DNA from: Paenilisteria newyorkensis
GTDB lineage: Bacteria > Bacillota > Bacilli > Lactobacillales > Listeriaceae
Assembly (NCBI RefSeq): GCF_000766145.1
Contig: NZ_JNFB01000002.1
Location: 1-64,000 of the forward strand
Direction of reading: 5' to 3'
Length of the DNA: 64,000 bases
Shown here: one piece after another, positions 52,262-61,778 of the stretch
How positions within the stretch are numbered: the stretch's first letter is position 1
Layout of the letters: the number at the start of each line of letters is the position of its first letter
Translations under genes and position numbers: made by a program
The notes under the pieces: generated by a model
What the model saw: only the letters and a program-made list of their open reading frames with translations
Databases searched by the model: none
What the model was told of the DNA's origin: nothing

Positions 52262-53884
52262 ATGTCTTCATCAAAACTACTTCGAGGAACTTTCATTTTA
52301 ACGTTGGGAACTTTTATTTCTAAATTTTTAGGTCTGTTTTATGTCATTCCGTTTTATTGGATTATGGGTGGCGCTGGACCGATGACATTGTACAATTTCG
52401 GGTATGTCCCGTATCAAATTTTTCTAGGTATCGCAACGGCTGGTGTTCCGCTTGCGGTCGCGAAATATGTTGCGAAATATAACGCGATTGGCGAGTACGA
52501 AATCGGGCGTCGTTTATTCCGAACGGGCGTTTACTTAATGCTTGCAACGGGGGTTGTCAGCTTTATCGCCATGTATGCGTTAGCGCCTGTACTCGCTGGG
52601 CTGCAGTCGATTGAAGGTAGCGGTTATACGGTCGAGGACGTGACGGGGGTTATTCGTGCGGTTAGTTTCGCGCTCATCGTTATCCCGGTTATGAGCCTGA
52701 TTCGTGGATTTTTCCAAGGGTACCAATCGATGGGTCCCTCAGCGGTTTCTCAAGTTATCGAGCAAATTGTCCGCATTGCGTTCCTGCTTGTCGGTTCAGC
52801 AACCGTGCTGTATATCCTGCACGGTACCATCGTTAGCGCCATTAGTATCGCCACATTCGCAGCCTTCATCGGCGCATTGGCGAGTCTGGCCTGCCTACTT
52901 TGGTACTTCTTCAAACGCAAAAAAGGTCTCGATGCCCTGTTACGAACGAGTAAAGGCGAAGTGACGGTCTCATTACCGTCGATGTACAAAGATATTTTCA
53001 TTACGGCGGTGCCATTCGTTGTTGTCGGCATTGCCAGCTCACTTTACCAACAAATTGACCAGTTCACGTTTGGCCGAATTTTGACATGGATTGGCTACAG
53101 CGGTCATGAAGCGGAGAATTTACTCGGTATCGTTAACTTCAGTGCGCAAAAATTAGTCATCATTCCAGTCAGTTTAGCGACTGCGTTTTCGATGACGATT
53201 GTGCCACTTGTGACGGCGGCTTATGTGCGTGGCGAACAGGAAAACGTGAAAAAGCAACTAAACGATGTTTTCCAAGTACTACTTTTCATCACGTTACCGG
53301 CATGTATCGGGATGTCCTTACTCGCAGAACCGCTTTACACAGTGTTTTATGAACATGATCCAGCAGGGATTCAAATCTTGGCGTTCTATGCGCCAGTCGC
53401 GATTTTGCTATCTTTATTCAGTGTAACAGCGGCGATTTTGCAAGGAATTGATGAACAGCGATTCACGATTTTGAGCCTGCTTATCGGTTTATTGACGAAA
53501 TCCGTTTTTCAAATGCCGCTAATGATGTGGATGGGAGCGCGCGGTTCCGTTGCTGCGACTGGACTTGGCTACACTGTGTCCGTTATTTTCGCGATGATCA
53601 TCATTCGGAAATACGCGAACTACAATTTCAGCGTTATCCTAAGAAGAACAGTCTTAATGTTACTCCTGAATTTAGCGATGGCAATCTCCGTATTGCTCGT
53701 ATATCAAGGGTTGACGATGTTTATTAATCCAGAAACGAAATTCAATTCGATGATTCTACTCATCCTTTGTGGTGGGGTAGGCGCGCTCGTGTACGGCTAT
53801 CTGAGCTTGCGACTACGTCTATTCGACAAAGTATTTGGCCCAAGAGCCGCAACAATTCGCCGGAAACTGCGCATGAAAGCATAA
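52262..53884 (+). CDS. Polysaccharide/lipid II flippase, MurJ-like (YtgP/SpoVB family)
   Basis: 540 residues, about 14 membrane helices, MOP superfamily. N terminus GTFILTLGTFISKFLGLFYVIPF and repeated arginine/lysine loops match YtgP, the Bacillus MurJ-type lipid II flippase; a Listeria homologue lies at the same place after trp, as I recall. A role in moving peptidoglycan precursor across the membrane is likely, but other family members export different lipid-linked sugars. The next small gene is 18 bases downstream. Confidence 0.85.
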   Translation: MSSSKLLRGTFILTLGTFISKFLGLFYVIPFYWIMGGAGPMTLYNFGYVPYQIFLGIATAGVPLAVAKYVAKYNAIGEYEIGRRLFRTGVYLMLATGVVSFIAMYALAPVLAGLQSIEGSGYTVEDVTGVIRAVSFALIVIPVMSLIRGFFQGYQSMGPSAVSQVIEQIVRIAFLLVGSATVLYILHGTIVSAISIATFAAFIGALASLACLLWYFFKRKKGLDALLRTSKGEVTVSLPSMYKDIFITAVPFVVVGIASSLYQQIDQFTFGRILTWIGYSGHEAENLLGIVNFSAQKLVIIPVSLATAFSMTIVPLVTAAYVRGEQENVKKQLNDVFQVLLFITLPACIGMSLLAEPLYTVFYEHDPAGIQILAFYAPVAILLSLFSVTAAILQGIDEQRFTILSLLIGLLTKSVFQMPLMMWMGARGSVAATGLGYTVSVIFAMIIIRKYANYNFSVILRRTVLMLLLNLAMAISVLLVYQGLTMFINPETKFNSMILLILCGGVGALVYGYLSLRLRLFDKVFGPRAATIRRKLRMKA

Positions 53885-53902
53885 AAGGGAGGCAAACGCA
53901 TC

Positions 53903-54100
53903 ATGGAAAAACGAACAAGAAAGCGGTCAAAAGAAGCACGGCGAGCTCGCATATTTTTGATACTCGGCGTACTCTGTGTCATCGCAGGGCTGGGCGCACT
54001 ATTTCTAGACTACACTTGGGTTGCCGTTCCATTCGCCATGCTCGCTGCATTACTAGTTGGCATGACGATTGGATTAAAACTTCCAAGAACGAAAGAATAA
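53903..54100 (+). CDS. Small membrane protein (65 aa)
   Basis: A highly basic N terminus (RTRKRSKEARRAR) and two helices (about 17-34 and 39-56), then a basic tail. AAGGGAGG ribosome site. Family unknown to me; probably co-transcribed with the flippase and followed by a terminator. Confidence 0.75.
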   Translation: MEKRTRKRSKEARRARIFLILGVLCVIAGLGALFLDYTWVAVPFAMLAALLVGMTIGLKLPRTKE

Positions 54101-54106
54101 CGAATA

Positions 54107-54146
54107 AAGCTTGCAGGTCGAATTCAGACATCGCAAGCTTTTTTTG
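54107..54146 (+). terminator. Terminator after the flippase operon
   Basis: AAAGCTTGC pairs with GCAAGCTTT, followed by TTTT. Confidence 0.85.
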
Positions 54147-54214
54147 CGCTATTAAAAAAGGTTAGGAGATGCTATAATTAGAAATATGGAAAATTGTAAA
54201 AAGGAGCTATACAT

Positions 54215-55142
54215 ATGAAAAATTTGGGTCATGCAATCACAGAACAGCTCAGCTATCAAAGGAAATCAAGACGACTTCTCTGGCTACTTTTCGGTATTTT
54301 AGTTGTTTGTTGTCTGTCCAGTTTCAATCAATACGAGGCTTGGAAGTCGCCGAATGAGGATTTGAAGGCGACGCTTGCATCCAATAAGAGCATTGGTTAT
54401 ACGCTTGAGCAAGCACTCGCAGCGGATCAAGTGATTACGAAAGTAGATGGCGTTGAATCCAGTGACAATCCGATTAAATATTTTTATTATGAAGCTAAGA
54501 CGCAAAAAGCTGCGTTAAATCCTTGGAATGCGCCGAATCAATTTTTCACATCTTTGGCGGTGGTTGTGTTGCCCGTTATGTGGGGACTATACTGTATTTT
54601 AACGACATTAGGCACGAATAAAGCGGGGCACGAGATTCGGAGTTACCGCAGTTCTTTTTTTTGGAAAACTAATCGCACTCTGCATCGTGGGCATCGGAGT
54701 AGTCACATTTGCAACGATTCTATCGATTATTGTCCAGTTTGTGGCCAACGCAATGCTTGGTATTCACGTGCATGCGCCAGCGCCAGACCTCGCTCAATTG
54801 CCGATTCAAACGGCGTACCAATGCCTTGTTTTCACGCTATTCGCGAGCTTCTTTTTCTTCCTAGCAACGTGGACGAAATCGCAAAAAATCAGTATTCTCA
54901 CACTAGCAATCTACATGCTCCTCATCCCAAATCTAGGCGGTTTTGATCTTAAAAATCTGCTTTTGCTATCGCTTGATAATATTTACAACACGTCCGCCTC
55001 CACGATGGATATCATGAAAGGCCAGCCGACCGATATGTGGCTCGGCTACACCATTATCGTCTGCCTATGGATCGGTTTTGGCTTTTTCACCTATCACTAT
55101 ACAAAATTAAAACAAGACCCTAAAGCAACTGTTCCGCGCTGA
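54215..55142 (+). pseudogene. ABC-2 type permease-like membrane protein, frameshifted
   Basis: Two overlapping frames make one protein. The first starts MKNLGHAITEQLSYQRKSRR at 54215 with helices near residues 20-37 and 115-135; after residue about 148 it turns into a non-membrane sequence. The second frame continues with VGIGVVTFATILS and three more helices to 55142. The switch is at a run of eight T (54655-54662): with seven T, the reading gives SSFFGKLIALCIVGIG and an intact protein of about 308 residues with six helices. So either a slippage mutation, a sequencing error, or phase variation. No ATPase gene is adjacent. Family call is from topology only. Confidence 0.7.
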
Positions 55143-55149
55143 AAATAGC

Positions 55150-55192
55150 AAAAAAGCTTACACGCGCAATGGAAAACGTGTAGGCTTTATTA
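55150..55192. terminator. Bidirectional terminator between permease and nnrD
   Basis: AAGCTTACACG pairs with CGTGTAGGCTT (one wobble) with A and T runs. Confidence 0.8.
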
Positions 55193-55193
55193 A

Positions 55194-56036
55194 TTAATAT
55201 GGATTGTCGTCAGTTTCGCTAAACTTCTTCAAATAATACGGAATTTGTTCGGCGACTTCGGTTGGCAAAACAACATATTTCTTTTTCGCCAGCGTTTCAC
55301 CGATATAACTATGCAAAAATACAGCGGTGAGGACGGCGTGTTTCGGTTTTTCTAGCTGTCCGAGTAATCCGGCGATCATTCCGGCCAGCGTGTCGCCCAT
55401 ACCGCCCGTTGCCATCGCTGGTGTACCGTATATATTTTGCCAAATATCTTCGCCGATATAGACACGCGTGCGGTGATCCTTCAACACAACAATCGCATCG
55501 AAATCAGTCGCAAAATCTTGATTCTTCATGTCATCCAGATTCTCCGTCTCCATATGCGTCAATCGTTCCCATTCCTTACGATGAGGCGTAAAAATGAGCG
55601 TCGCATCCGGCTTTTTGAAATTTTGCGAAGCGTACAACGTAATCCCGTCCCCATCAATCACAACCCGCTGCTCGGCATGCGCATACTCACAAACGATCTC
55701 TAAAAGCTGTCCCGCCGTTTCATTCACACCCAGGCCAGGCCCAATCAAAATCGTATCAAATTGCGGCAAAACTTCCATCAAATAATCCGTATCATTAAAA
55801 TCGAGGCACATCGCTTCGGGCAGTCTCGCATGAAGCGCCGAACGATTCACTGGATGCGTCGCGACCGTTACAAGCCCAGCACCGCTATAAATCGCGCCTT
55901 GCGCAGCCATAATGATCGCGCCGCCAAGCCGTTCATTCCCGCCAATCAATAAAACACGACCATAATCACCTTTATTCGACTCATCTTCGCGCTGCTTAAT
56001 CCAAGCACAGATAACCTTTGGCGTGATTTTCTTCAT
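55194..56036 (-). CDS. nnrD: ADP-dependent NAD(P)H-hydrate dehydratase
   Basis: Repairs hydrated NADH/NADPH. 280 residues of the YjeF C-terminal/ribokinase-like family: GDYGRVLLIGGNERLGGAIIMA, ILIGPGLG, VVIDGDGIT, FTPHRKEWERL and ATGGMGDTLAGMIAGLL, which holds the nucleotide and catalytic aspartate site. It is a single-domain form with no epimerase half, as usual in Bacillota. Confidence 0.93.
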   Translation of the reverse strand: MKKITPKVICAWIKQREDESNKGDYGRVLLIGGNERLGGAIIMAAQGAIYSGAGLVTVATHPVNRSALHARLPEAMCLDFNDTDYLMEVLPQFDTILIGPGLGVNETAGQLLEIVCEYAHAEQRVVIDGDGITLYASQNFKKPDATLIFTPHRKEWERLTHMETENLDDMKNQDFATDFDAIVVLKDHRTRVYIGEDIWQNIYGTPAMATGGMGDTLAGMIAGLLGQLEKPKHAVLTAVFLHSYIGETLAKKKYVVLPTEVAEQIPYYLKKFSETDDNPY

Positions 56037-56155
56037 TTTTGCAACATCCTTTCTCGATTTTCTTTTTCAGTATGTATTATATAGTATTCATTATAAACCT
56101 ACTTGCCAAATTGTCCAATTTAGTATAACCTATGCAGAAAAGGAGTGAAAGTAAA

Positions 56156-56563
56156 ATGAAACCAATTTTTCCAGCAGTAAAAGCAGTTATTATACATAAC
56201 GGTCACTTTTTAGTTTTGAAGAAAGCGGGCGTGGAAGGGGATGTGTGGGAACTTCCTGGTGGTCGGATGAACTTCGGCGAAACGAAAGGCGAGGCATTAT
56301 TCCGCGAGGTGCAAGAAGAAACGGGGCTTCAAGTCCAGCCGTTTATTCTCTACGATACGTGGGAATTTTTCCAACCAGAATATCAAATTACAGGCGTGAT
56401 TTACTTGTGCGAAAAACCGGATGGCGAAGTGCGGCTTTCGAGTGAACACCAAGCGTACGACTGGTTTCCACTGGAAGCGAGCAGTCTAGAACGAATGGAC
56501 GTTGTGTTTGCGTCGCGGATGGTACGATGGGATTTTGAGGCGATTCAAGGATTTATGGCGTAA
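56156..56563 (+). CDS. Nudix hydrolase
   Basis: 135 residues, with the Nudix box in GGRMNFGETKGEALFREVQEETG. The substrate is not evident; nucleoside diphosphate derivatives or oxidised NTPs are typical. Start ATG 56156 behind AAAGGAG; the ATG at 56132 precedes the ribosome site. Next to pepV but with 80 bases between. Confidence 0.85.
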   Translation: MKPIFPAVKAVIIHNGHFLVLKKAGVEGDVWELPGGRMNFGETKGEALFREVQEETGLQVQPFILYDTWEFFQPEYQITGVIYLCEKPDGEVRLSSEHQAYDWFPLEASSLERMDVVFASRMVRWDFEAIQGFMA

Positions 56564-56645
56564 TTCACCTCAAAATGCTTTCATACGAGTGCAAAAGGGT
56601 ATACAATGGAGAAGGTAAACTAACTGTTGAAGGGATTGTTATAAT

Positions 56646-58058
56646 ATGAGTACGATCAATTGGCAAGAGGAAGTAGAGAAACGCCGCGAGGATTTCAAAC
56701 GTGATTTATTTGCGATTTTGAGCATTCCAAGTGTGCGCGATGATTCCAAAGCAACGGAGGACGCACCGTTTGGCCCCGACGTGAAAAAAGCATTGGATTT
56801 TGCTTTAGAACTAGCGGCAAAAGACGGTTTTACAACGAAAGAAGTTGGCAATGTTGCAGGTCATGCGGAGTTCGGTCAAGGCGAAGAATTAGTCGCAGCG
56901 CTTGGTCACGTAGATGTGGTGCCGGTTGGCGATGATTGGTCACACGATCCATTTGATCCAATTTTAAAAGACGGTAAGGTGTTCGCACGAGGCTCAGCGG
57001 ATGACAAAGGCCCAGCGATGGCTGCTTACTACGCGATGAAAATTATTAAAGAACTAGATTTACCGCTATCACGCCGCGTTCGGATGATTTACGGTTCAGA
57101 TGAAGAAAGCGGTATGTCTTGTGTGGAACGCTATTTCGAAACGGAAGAACAGCCAACGATGGGCTTTGTTCCAGATGCTGAATTCCCGATTATCCACGCT
57201 GAAAAAGGTATTTCTGAACTTGATATTTCGTTCAAAGATGGCGAAAAAGAAGGAAACGCTGATTTCCGCCTTATCAGTTTTGAATCTGGCGCGCGTTACA
57301 ACATGGTTCCAGATCACGCGAAAGCTGTTTTGGAAAACGTGAAGGATTTCGACGTCCTTTCTAAAAATTTCGCAGCGTATCAAAAAGAAACAAAATTAGC
57401 TGGTGAACTAGTAGAATCAGGTAATTCTGTGACGATTTCTATGGTCGGTAAAGCGGCGCATGCGATGGAGCCGAACAATGGTATCAATGCAGGACTTCAT
57501 TTAGTAGCATTCCTTGGCAAATTCACGCAAACGGGAGCTGCAAGTGATTTTATAACATTTGGTAAAGATTACTTATATGGCGATTCGCGTGCGATGAAAC
57601 TTGGCATTCGTTATGAAGACGATGAGAGTGGCGAATTGACAATGAACGTTGGTGTGATCCGTTATAGCGTGGAAGAAGGCGGCCGTTATGGCTTGAATTT
57701 CCGTTATCCGGTAACCGCGAACATGGATCAGCTGAAGCTTAAAATGGAAACAGTCGTTAATGAATACAATGGTCAATATACGCATTACGACGATTCTAAA
57801 CCGCTATTCGTGCCAAAAGACCATCCACTAATCCAAACGTTGCAAGAAGTTTACACGAACCAAACGGGCGAAGAAGCAACATTACTCGCTATTGGTGGCG
57901 GAACTTATGCGCGTCACATGGAGACTGGGGTTGCGTTTGGAGCGCTATTCCCAGGCCGCGAAGACACGATGCACCAAAAAGATGAGTTCGCGTATTTCGA
58001 CGATTTAATTAAAACAATCGCAATTTACGCCGAAGCCCTTTACAAACTAGCGAAGTAA
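56646..58058 (+). CDS. pepV: Dipeptidase PepV-like (M20 zinc peptidase)
   Basis: 470 residues. M20 family motifs: LGHVDVVPVGDDW (zinc His and Asp), RGSADDKGPAMAAYYA, YGSDEESGMSC (catalytic Glu pair) and VPDAEFPIIHAEKG. PepV length and the EKG motif distinguish it from DapE and ArgE. It should split dipeptides in the cytoplasm, broad specificity expected. Listeria genomes often label this locus dapE-like; PepV fits better. Confidence 0.88.
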   Translation: MSTINWQEEVEKRREDFKRDLFAILSIPSVRDDSKATEDAPFGPDVKKALDFALELAAKDGFTTKEVGNVAGHAEFGQGEELVAALGHVDVVPVGDDWSHDPFDPILKDGKVFARGSADDKGPAMAAYYAMKIIKELDLPLSRRVRMIYGSDEESGMSCVERYFETEEQPTMGFVPDAEFPIIHAEKGISELDISFKDGEKEGNADFRLISFESGARYNMVPDHAKAVLENVKDFDVLSKNFAAYQKETKLAGELVESGNSVTISMVGKAAHAMEPNNGINAGLHLVAFLGKFTQTGAASDFITFGKDYLYGDSRAMKLGIRYEDDESGELTMNVGVIRYSVEEGGRYGLNFRYPVTANMDQLKLKMETVVNEYNGQYTHYDDSKPLFVPKDHPLIQTLQEVYTNQTGEEATLLAIGGGTYARHMETGVAFGALFPGREDTMHQKDEFAYFDDLIKTIAIYAEALYKLAK

Positions 58059-58097
58059 AGTATATAATTGAAAAAAATTAAGATTCAGACTGAATGT

Positions 58098-58137
58098 AGC
58101 AGAGGAACGAAACGCTGGTTTTAACCTCTGCTTTGGT
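58098..58137 (+). terminator. Terminator after pepV
   Basis: AGCAGAGG pairs with CCTCTGCT around a 16-base loop, T-rich end. Confidence 0.65.
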
Positions 58138-58192
58138 CTTGATTGGAATTTTTAGATAGTTGCAAAAACATTCGCGAAGGAGTGCTGAAGAG

Positions 58193-59056
58193 ATGAAAGT
58201 ATTAGTGAAGAACCAATTAATAGAACGTGATGAAGCAAAAGTTGATGTTGAAGATAGAGGTTACCAGTTCGGAGACGGGGTTTACGAGGTTATTCGTATG
58301 TATAATGGCCAATTTTTTACATATGATGAGCATATCGAGCGTTTGTATGCGAGCGCGGCTAAAATTGATCTTGTGATTCCTTATAGCAAGCCGGAATTGC
58401 GTGCGCTTGTGGACAGTTTGATGGAAGCGAACAATATTGGGACTGGTAATGTGTATCTTCAAATCACGCGTGGGGAGCAGTCGCCACGTAATCATGTGAT
58501 TCCAAGCACGCCGCCGGAAGCTGTGCTCACCGCCTCTGCTAGTGAAGTTCCGCGTGATACGACGCTATTTGAGAACGGCCGCAAAGCGATTCTGGAAGAG
58601 GACGTTCGCTGGTTGCGTTGCGATATTAAGAGCCTTAATTTACTGGGAAATTCGATTGCAAAAAATAAAGCGCATCAAGCTGGGGCGTTTGAAGCAATTC
58701 TGCATCGCGGGGAAAACGTGACGGAAGGCTCTGCGGCGAATGCTTACATGATTAAAGATGGTAAATTAATCACGCATGCCTCTAACAACCTGATTTTAGA
58801 GGGAATTACACGCCAGGTTATTTTGCGAGTGGCAGAAGAGAACGGGATTCCTGTTGTTGAATCTGGCTTTACGCTCACGGATTTGGCTGCGGCGGATGAG
58901 GTATTCATTTCCAGCACGACGATTGAAGTGACGCCGATTATTGAAATTGACGGGAAAGTCGTTGGCGATGGCAAACGTGGACCGATAACGAAGAAATTGC
59001 ACGACGCCTTCACAAAAGAGATTATGAAGCAATGTGGCGAATTGGCAGTAAACTAA
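58193..59056 (+). CDS. dat: D-amino-acid aminotransferase
   Basis: Fold IV PLP transaminase making D-glutamate from D-alanine, for peptidoglycan. 287 residues. The PLP lysine is Lys146 in RCDIKSLNLLGN, DRGYQFGDGVYEV at the N terminus, and EGSAANAY and SSTTIEVTPI loops as in Bacillus D-AAT. The frame is open 11 codons upstream; ATG 58193 follows GAAGGAG at 10 bases. Confidence 0.94.
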   Translation: MKVLVKNQLIERDEAKVDVEDRGYQFGDGVYEVIRMYNGQFFTYDEHIERLYASAAKIDLVIPYSKPELRALVDSLMEANNIGTGNVYLQITRGEQSPRNHVIPSTPPEAVLTASASEVPRDTTLFENGRKAILEEDVRWLRCDIKSLNLLGNSIAKNKAHQAGAFEAILHRGENVTEGSAANAYMIKDGKLITHASNNLILEGITRQVILRVAEENGIPVVESGFTLTDLAAADEVFISSTTIEVTPIIEIDGKVVGDGKRGPITKKLHDAFTKEIMKQCGELAVN

Positions 59057-59063
59057 AAATAAC

Positions 59064-59108
59064 GAGACCGGATGGGTTCATGAGTAGATGAATCGATTCG
59101 GTTTTTTG
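59064..59108 (+). terminator. Terminator after dat
   Basis: ACCGGAT and TTCAT arms pair with ATGAA and ATTCGGT, followed by T6. Confidence 0.75.
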
Positions 59109-59125
59109 ATGGGGAGGTTTTAAAA

Positions 59126-59476
59126 ATGGATCCTTCACTAAAAGCGCATTTGCAATATTTGGAGGAGCAGTTGCTACAACCAGAAGTTCGATCGTCTCGG
59201 GAAGCGTTACAGCGTATCTTGGCGGAGAATTTTTTTGAGTTCGGGAGTTCTGGGCGCGTGCTTTACAAAAATGAGTCGATTGGTGAAGAGGGAATTGGGG
59301 AAGTGGAGATGGCTTTGAGCGATTTTGAAATTCAGGAATTAGCGGAAGATGTTGTTTTGGCGACGTATCGCATTTTTAATGTCACGCAAAAGCAAGAATC
59401 ACTACGAAGCTCAATCTGGAAATTCAAGGATGCTAGATGGCAACTCGTTTTTCATCAGGGAACGAAATGTATATAA
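59126..59476 (+). CDS. NTF2-like/DUF4440 family protein
   Basis: 116 residues with the SnoaL/DUF4440 pattern: an N-terminal helix pair (SSREALQRILAENFFEFGSSG), then strands VVLATYRIFNV and SSIWKFKDARWQLVFHQGTK, the last strand typical of the family. Soluble, function unknown. GGGGAGG ribosome site. Confidence 0.75.
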   Translation: MDPSLKAHLQYLEEQLLQPEVRSSREALQRILAENFFEFGSSGRVLYKNESIGEEGIGEVEMALSDFEIQELAEDVVLATYRIFNVTQKQESLRSSIWKFKDARWQLVFHQGTKCI

Positions 59477-59542
59477 ATAATGACATATAAAAAATATTCG
59501 TTGCTATACGGTTATTGTGCCCGCTTTCATGAAAAAAGCTAC

Positions 59543-59570
59543 TTGACATCGTGCGTAATCGGCGTATAAT
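59543..59570 (+). promoter_or_regulatory. marR/MFS operon promoter
   Basis: Consensus TTGACA at 59543-59548, 16-base spacer, TATAAT at 59565-59570. Confidence 0.85.
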
Positions 59571-59585
59571 AAGCGTTGTTAATAG

Positions 59586-59597
59586 TTCGCATACGAA
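59586..59597. promoter_or_regulatory. Candidate MarR operator
   Basis: Inverted repeat TTCG-cata-CGAA about 15 bases after the -10 box, at the place where autorepression by the MarR protein encoded next would act. Short and unproven. Confidence 0.4.
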
Positions 59598-59634
59598 TCT
59601 TTCGCTTGTGAACATTAAAGGAGGAGAACAGAAT

Positions 59635-60078
59635 TTGGACGAGAAATTAATACGCGAGGTGGTTCTCTCATTTCGAACGATGCAGCAAAAAATACACCAT
59701 TATTTACAAGAAGAGGCAACGAAGCGTGACATTACAACTGTGCAATTATTTTCGCTAGGTACGTTGAAAAGAGAGCCACATTTAACGCTTGGGGAACTGG
59801 CAGAGCGTGTACGCGTGAATAAAAGCACGATGAGCGGGATTGTCGATCGATTGGTGAAGGCGAATTACTTAACGCGGGGACGTGATGAAGGGAATCGTCG
59901 GGCGCTGAATTTACAGCTAACCCAAGAAGGCCTCGCAAAAGTGGACGAAACGTATGATGTTTTTTTTAACCGTTTAGAGGCGGTTTTGGAAATAGACTCG
60001 GAAGAACTGAGGGCAATGCTCGCAACACATGACAAAATGATTGCGTTACTAGAACGAAAAGGAGAAACGAAACAATGA
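59635..60078 (+). CDS. MarR family transcriptional regulator
   Basis: 147 residues, winged helix: LTLGELAERVRVNKSTMSGIVDRLVKANYLTR, then the wing GRDEGNRRALNLQLT. A TTG start at 59635 is chosen because AAAGGAGGAG lies just before it and no ATG fits; a longer frame upstream is open but starts before the ribosome site. It overlaps the drug exporter gene by 4 bases and very probably represses it. Confidence 0.9.
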   Translation: MDEKLIREVVLSFRTMQQKIHHYLQEEATKRDITTVQLFSLGTLKREPHLTLGELAERVRVNKSTMSGIVDRLVKANYLTRGRDEGNRRALNLQLTQEGLAKVDETYDVFFNRLEAVLEIDSEELRAMLATHDKMIALLERKGETKQ

Positions 60079-61550
60079 ATATGAAAGCAGCAAGTGATGG
60101 AATTAAAACAAACGGTATCTTAATCGTAATGCTGATGGGGGCATTTGTCACGATCTTGAACCAGACGCTTATGAACGTGGCACTACCAAGCATTATGACG
60201 GACTTCAATATTACGGCGAGTCAAGGACAATGGTTGACAACAGGATTTATGCTGGTCAATGGTGTCATGATTCCGATGACGGCCTTTTTAATTGAGCGAT
60301 TTACGACAAGACAACTATACTTATTTGCGATGATTACGTTTGCCATTGGTACGACGATTTCTGGTTTTGCAGGGGATTACACCGTACTTATTATCGGGCG
60401 GATGGTGCAAGCGATTGGTGCGGGTATCGTGATGCCGCTTTTGACCGTGGTTGTACTTAATCTCTTTCCGATGGAGCGGCGCGGTAGAGCGATGGGTTTG
60501 ATTGGCCTTGCGATGAACTTTGCGCCAGCGATCGGACCGACTTTATCTGGTTGGATTGTGCAAGAATATGATTGGCGAAATCTTTTTTACATTATTATTC
60601 CATTCGCGATTCTCGATGTTGTCGTGGCCTTTTTCTTACTAAAAAATGTCGGGAAACGTACTTTTCCAAAATTGGATTTCCTCGGGGTTATTTTATCGAC
60701 CATCGGGTTTGGTAGTTTATTACTAGGATTCAGTAACGCAGGGGATCATGATTTCCTATCTGCAAAAGTGCTAGGATTCGTCTTATTAGGATTTGTTGTT
60801 TTAGCAGTATTTATTTGGTATCAAGGTCGCGCGAAAGCACCTTTGCTAAACTTCAACGTGTTTAAACACAGAACATTTACTTTGACAACAACGATTAGTT
60901 TCTTCGTCATGATGGGATTATATGGCGGTATGTTATTATTCCCGATTTTCTTACAAAGTGTACGACATTTTACACCGCTAGAATCAGGGCTCGTGCTTTT
61001 ACCGGGGGCTGTGATGACCGCGGCACTTTCACCGGTAACGGGAATTATGTTTGACCGATTTGGTGCGAAATATTTGTCATTAATTGGGCTTGTTATCATG
61101 GCTGTAACGACATTCATGTTTACAAACCTTGATGAAAGCACGACTTTAACGTATATCGTCGTTGTGCAAACGATTCGGGCAAGCGGGATGGCGATGGTCA
61201 TGATGCCGCTCCAAACAGCCGCGCTCAACTCGTTACCACTATCAATGGCGGCACACGGCTCGGCAATGTTTAACACCGTCCGGCAAATTGCGGGGTCGCT
61301 CGGAACGGCGCTACTCATAACCACTATGTCAAAAAGTGCGAAAAGCTTCGGCGAGAACTTGACGGCGGCGGATGTTGCAGGTAAAACGAAAGAACAGATT
61401 GCGAATCATGTGTTGATTCACGGGATTGAGACAGCATTCTTGGTTTCCTCGATTCTTTCTGTGATTGCTGTCATTTTGGCGATATTTATTAAGAAGAAAA
61501 AACAATCATTGGCTCCCATTGTGACTAAAACGGAAGTCATCGAACATTAA
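60075..61550 (+). CDS. DHA2 family MFS drug exporter (EmrB/QacA type)
   Basis: 491 residues, about 14 membrane helices. Family motifs LNQTLMNVALPSIMTDF, TGFMLVNGVMIP, and motif C-like region GLAMNFAPAIGPTLSGWIVQ, with motif A-like RFTTRQLYLFAMITF. Exports hydrophobic or cationic drugs using the proton gradient. Coupled to the upstream MarR gene; likely induced by its ligand. Homologous pair found here in Listeria, as I recall. Confidence 0.9.
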   Translation: MNMKAASDGIKTNGILIVMLMGAFVTILNQTLMNVALPSIMTDFNITASQGQWLTTGFMLVNGVMIPMTAFLIERFTTRQLYLFAMITFAIGTTISGFAGDYTVLIIGRMVQAIGAGIVMPLLTVVVLNLFPMERRGRAMGLIGLAMNFAPAIGPTLSGWIVQEYDWRNLFYIIIPFAILDVVVAFFLLKNVGKRTFPKLDFLGVILSTIGFGSLLLGFSNAGDHDFLSAKVLGFVLLGFVVLAVFIWYQGRAKAPLLNFNVFKHRTFTLTTTISFFVMMGLYGGMLLFPIFLQSVRHFTPLESGLVLLPGAVMTAALSPVTGIMFDRFGAKYLSLIGLVIMAVTTFMFTNLDESTTLTYIVVVQTIRASGMAMVMMPLQTAALNSLPLSMAAHGSAMFNTVRQIAGSLGTALLITTMSKSAKSFGENLTAADVAGKTKEQIANHVLIHGIETAFLVSSILSVIAVILAIFIKKKKQSLAPIVTKTEVIEH

Positions 61551-61551
61551 T

Positions 61552-61755
61552 GTGGATCTCTGGACTTGGCTTTTGGCTGGGTTTGGAGGTTTTTTGTTTT
61601 TGGCATATCGGGTTTTTGGGTATGTTAGTTCGAACAACTGGGGTGGATTACATGCTTGCTTCGTTCTCATGCATATTGGGCTCGTAATTCACTTTGTTCA
61701 AACGATCGGGAAGGATTACATGCTCACTTCGCTCTCATGCATATTGGAACTGTAA
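61552..61755 (+). CDS. Doubtful small membrane ORF running into a repeat
   Basis: GTG start with no ribosome site, overlapping the exporter stop region. The first 26 residues look like a membrane helix, but the rest is translated from the tandem repeat at 61645-61778. Possibly a remnant of a small gene truncated by repeat insertion, or not coding. Confidence 0.2.
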   Translation: MDLWTWLLAGFGGFLFLAYRVFGYVSSNNWGGLHACFVLMHIGLVIHFVQTIGKDYMLTSLSCILEL

Positions 61756-61778
61756 TTCACTTTGTTTCAAACAGTTCC
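61645..61778 (+). repeat. Two-unit imperfect tandem repeat with internal palindromes
   Basis: Units 61645-61710 and 61713-61778 (period 68) share GGATTACATGCT, TCTCATGCATATTGG and GTAATTCACTTTGTT. Within each, GGATTACA pairs with TGTAATTC (wobble in unit 1). Unit 2 also has GGAACTG/CAGTTCC. The block is flanked by GTATGTT (61620-61626) and AACATAC (61789-61795). Function unknown. Confidence 0.7.
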
